From NCBI GenBank assembly GCA_030533445.1, contig CM060066.1, forward strand, positions 31,899,235 through 31,963,234: a DNA stretch of 64,000 bases, given 5' to 3'. A model generated the notes under the pieces. That model worked only from the letters and a program-made list of their open reading frames with translations, did not search any database and was not told the DNA's origin. This document shows, in pieces, positions 36,540 through 49,400 of this stretch; position 1 is the first letter of the stretch; each line of letters opens with the position of its first letter. The position numbers were made by a program, and so were the translations under genes. The DNA is from Cyprinodon diabolis (Eukaryota > Chordata > Actinopteri > Cyprinodontiformes > Cyprinodontidae).

Positions 36540-37480
36540 AAATGTTCATGTCACACTGGGGTTAGCCACACCATCACCCTGATTGCCTTCTCTTCACAGG
36601 GATGTCAAAGAATATGTTCTTGGCTGTCACATTTGTGCCCGTAACTAGACGAGTAATCGTCCCCCCAGGGGTCTCCTCCAGCCCATGCCAATCCCTAAGC
36701 CCCCCCCCCGGTCTTATTTTGGCTTTGGACTTTGTCACTGGGCTTCCTCTATCTCATGGGTTTATGATCATACTTGCCATAGTGGACCATTTTCCAAAGC
36801 CTTTCACTTAGTTCCCGTGAGAAAACTCCCATCGTCCCATCTGTTGATAAAACATGTTTCACCTACTTGGCATTCCACAAGAAATCCTCTCGGACTGGGG
36901 CCCTCAGTTCATCTCTGGAATTTGGAAGGAGTTAGGAGCCACTTTCGGGGCCAAGATTACCCTCAGTTCTGGGTTTCATCCCTCGACCAATGGGCAAACA
37001 GCATATGAACCAAGAACTCAAGGCTACCCTCTGCTGTGTTAGCTCCTGCATTCCCACCACCTGGAGTTCCCAACTGTTGTGGGTGAGATACTCCCACAGT
37101 TGTCATGTGTCCTCAGCTATGGGTGTTTTCCCATTCAAATGCTCCTTGGGCTACCAACCACCACTTTTTCCCTCATTCAACAGTGCAAACATAACTGGGA
37201 AAGAACAGAAGCTACCCTTAACCGCAGAGAAACAAGCATCTGGCTAAAATGACTACCACCCCAGTCTACACCCCAGATAAGGAGGTTTGGCTGGCCCTGG
37301 CCACAAGGAACATCCAACTGAAGTCTATGCCCAGAAAACAGGCTCCTAGATTTATTGGTCCTGTCAATGTTTTTCTCCCTGGCCCACAGTGGTACGCCTA
37401 AAGCTGCCACCCGTTAGGATGTACCCCATGTTAGGATGTACCCCGTGTTCTATGTCTCCATGATTAAGCCTGTGATCCTA
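36540..37480 (+). pseudogene. Gypsy integrase relic
   Basis: Broken integrase in shifting frames: zinc-site Cys pair (EYVLG then CHICARN near 36612-36650), the first catalytic block LALDFVTGLPLSHGF at about 36718-36765, a second block [13 protein letters not shown] at about 36868-36910 and part of the third (STNGQT near 36986). Later text near 37250-37400 reads as the C-terminal GPY/F region. Several frameshifts and a stop make it dead. It is followed directly by an LTR, as expected for the 3' part of an element. Its RT and gag are not here. Confidence 0.8.
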
Positions 37481-37495
37481 GTCCCTCATGCCCTC

Positions 37496-38023
37496 TGTTA
37501 CATCCCCAAGATGTACAATTAACACCTTGCTCTCTTTTAGGCTCCGCCTTTAAGACTGGCTGCTGCTTTCTGAGTCTCAGTCCAGTCAAGATCACCTGAA
37601 GACTATTACAGGCATGTGAAGCAGTACTTCAGGGCTTTTTTGAGCCATTTGTCTGCCATACACCTCTGTGTTAATTGTAAAATCTAAAAGGGCTGTTAAG
37701 ATTGCGACCATGTAAACCTTCTTGGATGGTTTTTGTAGGGGAGAGCTGCCCTGTTGTTTAACCCAAGTTTTCTCCTGTTTATGTGTTGGTTAGGTTATTT
37801 TGTAGGTTTGTATATTTTGGTTTCAAATTGAGTAAGGTAAGTCCACTTTTCTTTTTCTTTAGGGTTGTTTTGTTTGTTATTTTGGCCTGGGCTCTCCCTA
37901 AAGCTTTTACCATAATTTATTCAAAAGAAATGTCAGAATAAAATGCCCTTTTGGCTCCTTCATTCACTGTCTAAATTTATGTTGGTCCCTTACATCCCCT
38001 AGACTCAGCCAGGGGACGTAACA
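37496..38023 (+). repeat. 3' LTR of the second Gypsy element
   Basis: 528 bp, starts TGTTACATCCCC and ends GGGGACGTAACA, which are inverted copies at 11 of 12 positions. An AATAAA lies at about 37936. The end motif GGGACGTAACA appears again at 38042-38052, so the true border may be displaced. Confidence 0.75.
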
Positions 38024-38052
38024 TAAATTGGGGGCTTTTCCGGGACGTAACA

Positions 38053-40117
38053 CCCTCCTTCCGTGCCCCCGTCACCCACCCTGGACCTGTCCTGTTTTCC
38101 ATACAGGTCACTATAAGGTTTAGGTGAGACGTAAACTGTATTGTACTGAAAGCAACAACAATAAATTATTTAATTAATTAATAAATAAAACAAAACATTT
38201 AAACATCCACTTGTTAAATGATGACTCTGTGGTACTTTTCATAATTCAGGTGTGATGTCTGTGTTTGTTCAGGGTCATTATAGGAATTTTAACTTAGTAT
38301 GAACATGTTTAGGATCCAGATCATGACTTCTAATATATTGCTCTTTGCAAGGAATTCATTCACATCCTGTTTATCCTGTTGCATCATGAACACGCCCATG
38401 GTTGACTTGGCTTTAACTTTAACTGGAACTAATCCATTTTACACTAGAGGTGTGATATTAACAATAAAAATTAAATTTTAAAAGACAAATGTTAAGGCAT
38501 TAGGAAGAATAGTGCCTTAATGTAATTTATGCAAAACAATCACTGTCATGATCTGGATTTTTGGTTGTGTTTAAGTGTTTAGGCCTACTTTTGGTTTTCA
38601 TTTACTTTTATTTCTGTTATTCTGTGTTTTCTAGCCATCAGTTTAATTTCCCTTTAGTGTCATTTCAGTCATTTTCTTGAAATATTTAATCCCTGTTGTA
38701 TTAGTACCTATGATCATTACAAAATATTTAGTACTCTACAAAATTATGTAAAATTGAAAAAAATATGAAGTGATATAATAATAATACGATAAAAACAAAA
38801 ATAACGTAATCACTAATAAAAATACATTTTTGTGTTATAAAACTTACTAAATCAATAGTACGGTACGTAGCATAGGTTAACTTACGTTTTCACAGTAGAA
38901 AAAGAAGAAAGTGCGTCTTGGTTTGTATTTATTCAAAAGAATCTTGTTTTCATTAGGTGAAGTTACTCAAAATGGATGGAGCAGCCAAAAATTTTACTCA
39001 AGTAAGAGTAGTTTTAATTTATCATAATTTAAATAAGTAAAGTAAAAAGTACAGTGCTGTAAAACTGATCCCTAAAATAAAAAAAATTTCTAAAAATTTT
39101 TCATGTTAATGTAACTGAGAAAATGCAACTATTTAAAACATCTCTACATATTTTTGAAGATATCTCGCGTAAGATTAAGCCCCCTTGAAAGTGAAAAGAG
39201 AACATTCTAACACGAAAAATGTAATATCTCTATTTTGTTTCTGCTTAGCTTGTTTAATTAAAGTTTGTTCCTTTTACACAAAGCTCACTGATAGACAGTT
39301 CCCATTTATATTCATCCATCTATCCTCTCTGTATTATCTTGACTAACAGCTTTGAAATCAGCAACTTCTTTTATATGTAAAATAGCAGATCAAATTATTT
39401 TTTTGTATATTTGACTCCACTCCCACTTGGGATGTATGCTAATATACACTAGGGTAGTTGTGTGAGACAGGTAAGATATATTTATAATTCTTTATTTAGT
39501 TGTCTTATCTTAGTTTGATGCTTTATAACAAAATATGGAGTCATATCAAGTGAGCTTTCAAGGATAAAGCTGCAGTTTGGGGACTTATCTTTAGGGACAT
39601 ATCTTTAACCTTACATTTTAAACAATTAGCTTTTTCCATGATGGAATGTTAACATTTAATTTTTTGTAAAATAGTACATTTCAACAGTTGGTATGCCTTA
39701 TTCTGTGATAGCCTCTGCTGGACAAAGGGAGGCATTTAAAGAGGTAAAAAATAAAATAAAAAATAGCGGATAAAGAAAATGTAACCCCATTTTTTTTCAT
39801 ATTCATATTTATTTTACACTGAAGCAAGAATCAAAGCAAGCCATTTAACTGTGTACACAGTGATGGTACAAACCCTTCTATGGAAAGCTTTAATTTAGTG
39901 CAGGTGCTTGATATTGACCGGACAGAATGCTCCACTGTTTCCTTTTGGCTTACAAAACATAAAAATAAAAACTGGAAGATTTTGTATTTAATGTATGACA
40001 TCAAAAACAACACATCAAACTCAAATTTTAAAACTGGAATATTTTACACAGTAGATCATTAGAAATTGATTTATTTTAAGTGCACGTTTCTACTTATGAT
40101 GAATACTGTGCCATCCC
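38053..40117. other. No recognised gene; one dispersed-repeat fragment
   Basis: AT-rich intergenic sequence downstream of CPZ. 38950-39140 is a fragment of the AGTA-rich repeat also seen at 30680-31215. Nothing else supported. Confidence 0.5.
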
Positions 40118-40121
40118 TATT

Positions 40122-40135
40122 TTTATTTATTTATT
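40122..40135 (-). promoter_or_regulatory. Candidate CPZ poly(A) signals
   Basis: On the minus strand three overlapping AATAAA hexamers lie about 155-165 nt after the CPZ stop codon, the first such cluster downstream of it. Confidence 0.5.
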
Positions 40136-40287
40136 TTGTTCAAACTGAGTTAAATCCAGAGAGCAGAATAATATTGGCCCCAAAATCTTAAAATATTTTT
40201 CAAAATGCTCGGAAGAAAGGTTTGAAAGTCAGTGTCAGAGCCACTGCTACATGAATGCATGTGAACGTCCGCTTTTCCAAAATCATT

Positions 40288-40491
40288 CTATACATTTTTC
40301 AGCAGCCAGTTTGGAGATGAGATGCCAGACTGGGAGAAGTAGCTCCACCACCAGGGTTTCTCCTGCCGCTCTATTCCCTCCTCAGTAACTACTGGCTCGC
40401 CATATCGCTCAAAATGGTTATAGGGGTCGAATCGATCCCAGGTGTCAACCGAGGGGAAGAGGTGATCATCTATATCCGGCTCCAGGGGAAC
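40288..40491 (-). CDS. cpz: cpz exon 12 (C-terminus and stop)
   Basis: Codes an acidic segment, then [14 protein letters not shown], the conserved CPZ tail, and TAG. Acceptor CATGTGCAG. Confidence 0.94.
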   Translation of the reverse strand, partial: VPLEPDIDDHLFPSVDTWDRFDPYNHFERYGEPVVTEEGIERQEKPWWWSYFSQSGISSPNWLLKNV

Positions 40492-43400
40492 CTGCACATG
40501 TGATAATAGAAAGATGGAGAGGTGATAATATAGATAGCAATTTCACTCTAGAGTTTAAAAATGAATTTCAGCAATAAGATTTTTCTGTGAAATAGTACAC
40601 AGGAAAAGGCCTGCCATAGGGCACATCTTTTAACCTGGATTTACATCTTTTTCATTATCTTTTGGGTAAGTCTTTTTAGAGGGTTGCTACAGCATAAGAC
40701 AAGTTAAATTCAAGACTTTTTAAGACTTTTTTAATGCCACTTGAAATAAAAACTTAAGACCAAATTCACAAGAAATACAAGAAAAACCTGCTTGTGACAA
40801 CTTAACCCAAAGGTTTATTTTAACATAAAACACTGCACTAATGTTTCAAATTTTAAAAAGCTTCCCATACAGGAAGAAAGCTAAAAACACACAAATGACA
40901 GATATATTTTAACAATTATTTAACTGAATTCACAAACTTTGTTTTAGCAGGGAACAAAACAAATCAGTTTTAAAGCCACAACATAACCAGTGCTAAGTCT
41001 TTTTTGCAGCTATTTTTCTTTGTATCGTTTTCTTAGTATGTTTGATTTGGTGATAAGTGGAGGCGTTGCAGAGACAAGGGTGGAACAAAACTGAGAAATA
41101 CCGGCTGTTTCTCTGTAACTCCATTTTGACGCTTTGTGTTTCGCGCTTCGCATGTGCGACTCCACTGTCTTAATTCCCATCGTTCCGAGCTTGAATTGCT
41201 TCTTGCACAAAATACACTGTGCCTCATGTATGTTCCCTGGTTTTAGCCTTGGAGAAAACTCTTGGCTGGAGCCAATTTTCATTACATTCACACTTGCTCA
41301 TATTTTCCAGACAAAAAGTTAATGGCGCATCTCCCAAATGTCCCGGCCGCAACAACGCTTTTATTGGTTCCGCTATCGGGACGGAACCAAAAATGGCGAG
41401 CCGTTATTTAAAAAAAGATAAATAAAATTGTAAATTTTAACGTTTTATTTAGATTACAAAAATAATTCGTAATAAAAATAATCCTATTTATGATGTTTTA
41501 AAAATTAAGACCTACGAAGGACTGATTTAAGACATTTTAATACCAATTAAGGCCTCAGTTTTATTTTGAAGAATTTAATGCCTTTTAAGACTTTTTTAAG
41601 GACCCGCGGGAACCCTGTTTTTAGGAAAGCTCGTCTATCAACCCATACCCCGATGACATAATGCGCCTTGATTTCATAGCCTTTATGAAGCCTTCCTAAA
41701 CTGTCCGTATTAATTATCTGATATTGAACTCTGCTTTGGGCTGCTTTGGAGTTCAAAAGATTTGTTGCAAAATTGCTAAATAAGTATTGCACCCAGAACA
41801 GTAAGAGTTTGCAAACCTTTGGGTGAAACAGTAAATTTTAAATACAAAGTAAAATAGAGACATGGAAGCCGAGAATCCATACCTTTTTTAAGACGAAGTC
41901 GACCCGTCCAGCTTTGTTCATGTTGTGAGGGAGATAAACCCTCTTGCTGACCTTTGAATAGCCTTTGGCAGTAGCTGTCAGAATGTGAGTTCCTGAATTA
42001 AGCAGCCTCCAGTAATCTCCATCCTCAGCTTGAAGTGAGTTATGGAGGAGAGAAATACATAAAATATAATGAAAATAATAATAAAATTTGTAGCTAAAAT
42101 TTGTCAAACTTTGGATATGTATTTTTACCTGTAGTGATGTCTTTCCTAATCCCCCGGACAGAAACAGTTGCGCCCTTTATACCATTTCCATCTGTATCCC
42201 TCACAACACCCTTTATTCCTCGATGGACCTTGGAGGAAAAAAAAGAGGCCAATCATATCTAATTCCATAATGACCAAGCATGTTTAATCTGGACTAAGCA
42301 ATAAGGCCCCTTCAAACAAACTCTAAGCTTTCCAGTCGACACTTACAGATTCAAGAAAACTAAGCAGAGCTTCTTTATTTCTTTTCCATTCTGGATAGAG
42401 CTCAGCCTCTGGGGGGAATTTGTCACAGCCAAGCTCCACTGTGATCTCCATACAGTTGGTATGTAAGTAATTGAAATCAGACATACCTGCAGTTGGAGGA
42501 GAGATATTGTGTGAAGGTATCAAATATTTTGTTGTCAGAATTATCAGAGTATATATGTGGCAACTGTGAAGGTATCTCACCACCAGCAAAACTGTACCAC
42601 AGTGCACCATTGATGATGCCTCTGGTGCGATAAAAAGAGGCCCCACACCTGTCCGTGTCGTTGTTTGACATGGTTGCATGAGCATCTGCATAAGTGCGAG
42701 CAAGCTGCTTGAAAATCTGGGCACGGGAAGATTATTGGTATGTGAAAGCTGAGAGATGTTAATGTGTCTGATTTGTGATGTTAGTGAGGTGTTATACACA
42801 AATCCTCACCAGTTCATCTGGTGTTGGTGAAAACATCTTTTCCTCCTGTGGGTGTCTGGAGAAGTCGAAAGGGTAGGAGACCACGAGCTCCCCTCCATGA
42901 AGGCTGGCAGACTGAACAAATGGCAGTGACCTAATCCACTTCATTACTGCAAAGGTCTCTGGTGCCACCTGCAGGTAGAAAATCACAACTACATAATTTA
43001 CAGCCAAGGTTGGTTGGTCGTTCAACTAGTTAACTGTGATAAGTTCCTTAATTTTCTTCTACCTTCCCAAACCAGTAGGCATCAGGGATAGGGATGTGAT
43101 CTATGCGGTAGTGCCTGCTGCGACGGTTTCGGTAGAAGATGGAGGTGAGATCAGGAAAGTTGCGGTTCAGGTCAAGGTTCTGGGCATTAGCACGTCCGCT
43201 TATCCATCCATTCAGCAAATGACCCTAAAAGATTTGAGGTCAAATAATTTTTGGCATTAAGGTTTATGAAATCTGGTATTATGGTAATGGTACTTAAGGT
43301 GATGAACCAAGACAAGTAGCAACAGCAATTATTTTTGAAAACTTAAATCAAGTTAGTCAGAATTTAACAAAATGAATGTTAGATGTCTATGTTAATTCTA

Positions 43401-46400
43401 TTGTTAACATGAAGACAAGACCATTTATCCATTATAACAGAGGAAAAGAAAACATTAGGGCATTATTCAAGAATTAAATTCAAACACTAGTCCTTTGCTT
43501 AAAAAAACCCATCTGATTTTGGTTTATGTGCTTTAAGTTCTCAGCCACTGCTCATTTCTTTATATGTGAAAAAAAACTCTCTTTATATATTCCTTTAAAG
43601 TTCCAGATTTTTTTTTTTTTAAATCATATAAGTTGCCTTGATCAAAGTATTCCTGGCTTTTCTGACTGTATCTTTCAGTTGCTTTTACATTTTTATTTTG
43701 CCATCATTATGTGATCCTTTTTAGTTGAATATTTATTGTATTTTTATCATGCTGGCAGAGTACAATCTTCTAGGTAACACATTAATTACTTTTATTTTTA
43801 CAGACATCTAATTGAGCACTGGATCTTTTTATCAAAAAAGATGAAGAGGTGAATTTAATATTGTGCTACATTAGTGACCCATCTGCAAATATACTGATCA
43901 CTAAAAGGCCAGCCCGTCCCTATGAAATATAATGAAACTGGACAAAAAATATATATATATACATATATTTTATTAATATTTCCAGAGTAGAATAATCATG
44001 TTTCAAATAACATCCTGGGTACTTTCTGGGGCAAAAGAAAAGAGATACATAATCTTTTAGCTGATCAACTTACTATTAAGCAGGAATCTCTTTGGGATTT
44101 GTGTTGCCTTAATACTGCAGTTCTTTTTCATGCATGTTGTTGTACTGTTATCTCTGGCTTTTCTTGCTGATATAAAATATATAGCGGAAAGAAAACTTTG
44201 GAGCAGCCTACCAGTGAAAGATAATCCAAAACTACATTTCTTTGAATGTTTGAATAACTGATTATGAAGTCAGGTCAAGGAGAGAGTAAAAATAAATGGG
44301 GAGAGAATCCTTGAAAAAACAGACACTCTAAAGAAGCATTGATCAAGGCTATCATAGTATATAAAACTCTGGTTCTTTGAAAAGGAAGATACAAAGAAAT
44401 GAGGATTATTGTTGTACAGCTCTGTGTGTTGCCAAATGCATGCACGGATACAGAAACAATTTCCCCTTCTATATTCCAGACATTGACCACAGAGCAAACC
44501 TTTTCCTTTTAACGCATATATTTTCAGAATTATTGTCACACATGCAGTGACGTCCAAAAGATTCATTTTAAGCAGACTTTCTTAAGTTATAGATTTTGTC
44601 AAAGCCAATAAAATACTTAAAATGGAACCATGCACTGACTGAAGCAGCATATTGGCATTCAGTAACATTTATCTGACCCAGACCAGTTATAAATGCCCAC
44701 ATTGTAACATGCACAACCCATTCACATAAGAATTCCCAGATGTTAGAGCCATAGGATTAGTGGATGTGCAGAGCAAAAAGAAAAACCTGCTGCTGCTGCC
44801 TGTACAGCAGACATGTACTTTTCCCACAGCCAGCTTAAGTGTTCAACCTGTTTAAAGATGTTTCTGAAATCTGTCTGAATCAGATTTATTTGGGTAAATT
44901 ACGTGAATTCATTTGTCAACCAGTGTTGACATCATTTCAGTTTATTTATATAATGCCAATTCACAACACGTCACCTCAAGGCACTTAACAGGTCATCACT
45001 GGTTGATCACTTGAGACTGGGAGCAAGAGGACCTGTTTCTACAGACTAACTGATCAGGCTTCAATGCAAAAGACAAAAGAAAAAGGTCAAAAAGAAATGA
45101 GAGTGGATAATGGTGGTTTGTTCTTCCTTTTGTTAACAATATTTACTTCCTGGTTGGAGAGCTCCGGGTCATTGCTATCCTCTACCTCTGAGGCAGCCAG
45201 CTCATAACCGTCAGGGTTCATGGAGGCCAGAATGTGAACCCGAGTGTTGTTAATGATGGACTGAATTCGTTGGTTTCCCAGGATGTATTCTGAGCACAGG
45301 TACTGCACCAAGTAGATGAGCAGCTGACGGCCTAGCACCTCATTTCCGTGCATGTTGCCCACCAACTTAATCTCTGGCTCAACTACAGAAAATGAGCAAA
45401 ATAAAAAAAAAAAAACGCTTAAAGCTACAGCAATGCCATTCACAATAAATATGATGATAAAATATCTTTTTTAAAATACTGCGACAACTTGTTCTAGAAA
45501 CAATTGGCATAACATATTTAAAATTCAAAAATGTAGTCTGATATCTTTTCATCTTTTATAAGATTTATTGTCAAAAGGACAGATCCACCAATTATATCAG
45601 GACAAATCATCAGTTCAGTGCCCAATGCACATCAAAGGGGTGTTCTTTTTTAATATACACCACAGGAATATTGCTCTGAAGATGTATCTACCCCCCTGAC
45701 GGAGTTTGTCATTTCTTTTCCTTTTTGACACATTTTTTAACACTTAAAACTAGATGGATAAATACATCCAAAAAGTAGGTATCTCAATATGAATCAGGAA
45801 CCTAATTAGAATCTGTCTGAAAGCAGGAAGTAGGCTAGTATGTCTCAGAAAGCAACACTTCATCTAAATAAAATAAAATGATGATCAGTCTGTAAAGGGT
45901 TAAAATTAATCATTTTAACCTTGGAAGCCCAAGAACCACAGATAGGGCCATTATGCAGAAACAGAGCAACATTGAACAATGGTGCCCTCCAGTGTTTCCA
46001 GACAGCTTTTGCTGGAGGTCACAAAGGTACAAGATGCAATAAACAACCAATGTGACTAAATTCTGCAAACAAGAGAAGGCCCCAATTCACCAATGTGATG
46101 TAAAAAAAACTCACTACCAGTTATAACAAATAACCAGCTATGTTTAAAGGTAAGTAGCTTTTTTTTTAAATCAGACACAGTTGGACAAAGAAAATAAAAT
46201 TCAATAAATAAAATCTTTTAAAAAATGCTTTTCATATTTACTCTGGTAATCTTTCTCCAGTATTAAAATAAAATTGTATAGAAAGTATAAATATATTAAT
46301 GTCAATTTAATGTGTTTACTGTGATGACAAAAGTAAGAACAGAGGGCTATTTTGTTGACAGTAACGTAGTAAACGTAAGGACTAAAATGCTTTTACTCAC

Positions 46401-49400
46401 GCAGCTCATGCTGTCCTGGGTTGTCAGTAAACTCGATCACCAACAGATCTCTGCCTTCTGTAGTTCTTCCAATGCTGTAGACCTGAGAGATATGGGAGCA
46501 TTTGGCTGCTGTTCTCTTCAGTAAGCTGTACATTTGGGCATTAGAGGTGTAGGTGAACTGAATGATGGTGCTTTGTTCTTCAGGAGTGAGACTGGATAAT
46601 GTCAGCTCCTGTCTGGCTGGAGGAGTGAATCACAGGGATATGGAGAAGACAAAAGGGTTGGCTGTGTTGGTTTCAAACATTACCTCAATATCATTGGTAA
46701 AAAAAAAAAAAAAAGACACATATCTTTACCTTTCAGCCCTGCTAATGGGTCAAAGCAGCCCTCCTCATTACCAGCAAAGAAGCGATCACAATCCAGGAAG
46801 TAGGGCCAGGCCATCTCAATGGCCTCAAAGGCGTGCATACAGTCTTTCCTCAATGCCTCACATGTGCTGCGGCATGGTTTGATAATCTTGTTATCCCGAC
46901 AGGGTGAGGCCAGTACCGAGCACCCTACAAGACGGATCTCAGGGGAGCACTCACCATTGAGTAAACCATGGATGACACTCAGAAGGAGGTATTCTGCTCC
47001 TGACTCAGCTTCAATACGACTTTGGTGACCAAGAATATTAGGGAATTTGGTGCTGGAGAAATGAAGGATAAGAATGCCATTTGGAAAATTGTACAAACCT
47101 CCCATGACTATGTAGTTTGTAGAACTGTGTAATACAAAGAAATGAACCATGAAATATTCACTATTGTTAAAACTTTATCAATTGCTGGCATAATTTTGAA
47201 GGACTCTCTGCCAAGTTCTTTTCTTATTTTTATGCAACCTTGATTCAGTTCATTTTTCTCTATACAGCTGTCTTAAGCAGCAGCAGAGCACTTTTTACAA
47301 ATTAAATTCTCAAATTGAACTATGTGGCAACAGGACATACACTATATTGCCAAAAGTATTTGCTCACCCATCCAAATTATTGGAATCAGGTGTTCCAATC
47401 ACTTCCATGGCCACAGGTGTATAAATTCAAGCACCTAGGCATGCAGACTGTTTTTACAAACATTTGTGAAAGAATGGGTCGCTCTCAGGAGCTCAGTGAA
47501 TTCCAGCGTGGAACTGTGATAGGATGCCACCTGTGCAACAAATCCAGTCGTGAAATTTCCTCGCTCCTAAATATTCCACAGTCAACTGTCAGCTGTATTA
47601 TAAGAAAATGGAAGTGTTTGGGAACGACAGCAACTCAGCCACGAAGTGGTAGGCCACGTAAACTGACGGAGCGGGGTCAGCGGATGCTGAAGCGCATAGT
47701 GCGAAGAGGTCGCCAACTTTCTGCAGAGTCAATCACTACAGACCTCCAAACTTCATGTGGCCTTCAGATTAGCTCAAGAACAGTGCGCAGAGAGCTTCAT
47801 GGAATGGGTTTCCATGGTCGAGCAGCTGCATCCAAGCCATACATAACCAAGTGCAATGCAAAGCGTCGGATGCGGTGGTGTAAAGCACGCCGCCACTGGA
47901 CTCTAGAGCAGTGGAGACGCGTTCTCTGGAGTGACGAATCGCGCTTCTCCATCTGGCAATCTGATGGACGGGTCTGGGTTTGGCGGTTGCCAGGAGAACG
48001 GTACTTGTCTGACTGCATTGTGCCAAGTGTAAAGTTTGGTGGAGGGGGGATTATGGTGTGGGGTTGTTTTTCAGGAGCTGGGCTTGGCCCCTTAGTTCCA
48101 GTGAAAGGAACTCTGAATGCTTCAGCATACCAAGACATTTTGGACAATTCCATGCTCCCAACTTTGTGGGAACAGTTTGGAGCTGGCCCCTTCCTCTTCC
48201 AACATGACTGTGCACCAGTGCACAAAGCAAGGTCCATAAAGACATGGATGACAGAGTCTGGTGTGGATGAACTTGACTGGCCTGCACAGAGTCCTGACCT
48301 CAACCCGATAGAACACCTTTGGGATGAATTAGAGCGGAGACTGAGAGCCAGGCCTTCTCGTCCAACATCAGTGTGCGACCTCACAAATGCGCTTCTGGAA
48401 GAATGGTCAAAAATTCCCATAAACACACTCCTAAACCTTGTGGACAGCCTTCCCAGAAGAGTTGAAGCTGTTCTAGCTGCAAAGGGTGGACCGACGTCAT
48501 ATTGAACCCTATGGATTAGGAACGGGATGTCACTTAAGCTCATATGTGAGTCAAGGCAGGTGAGCAAATACTTTTGGCAATATAGTGTATTTTGAACAAG
48601 ATATTTTCTTCTTATTATAATTGTGATGGCAAACTTTTGCCTGTGAAGATGAATTTTATTGCAGGATTTGTGAGTTCACAAACCCACAATGTTCCATCTT
48701 GTACTGCTCCAGCTTAAATAATTCAAGTCTGAAACCAAAACAGGTCTGCTAATCACGTTGCACTACAATAGTTAAAAGGTGGAACATATAGCTGTGACAA
48801 CAGCAAGAGCTGCACTGAAACAAATAATGCAACAATCGTTTTTGGCATCTACTTAATCATATTCTGTTACTTTAACACAATAGTTTAATGATCTACCCTG
48901 GTAGCTTGAAAACATGATTGTGTTAAAGTAACTAAATATCATTAAGTAAATTCCAAAAACGGTTGCATTATTTTTTCATGTTGCCAAGCTCCAGGTAGAA
49001 CCAAAATAAATAAATATAGCTGCTGCTGTCACATCTGATTTATCAGAATCCATGATTTAATATTTGAAAGAAAGAGACATTTGTTACCATGATTGGCAAA
49101 ACCAAAATTATGAAGGTGGGATAGGTGGGTGTTGCTTTTTCCAATTTGCTCAAACAGTTCCACTAAGCATCCTTCCTTTCCCCCAACTGAAAGGTTGGAG
49201 CGTTCTGATTGTCTAGAGCTATACCTGAATTCTGAACATTATCAGTCTGTCTTGTCAGGTTAGTGCAGTTGAGTTTAAGGTAAATTACCTATGAGCGCCA
49301 CTTCTAGGAAGATTGTCAGCTGTCTGGGTTTCTTATTTGTAAGTAAGGTATTGTTTTTAAACAGTAAAAATCGCAAATTGACCAAAAACTAAATACACAT

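Noticed and set aside
47797..48567. 256-codon minus-strand frame
   Set aside because: Antisense shadow of the Tc1 transposase.
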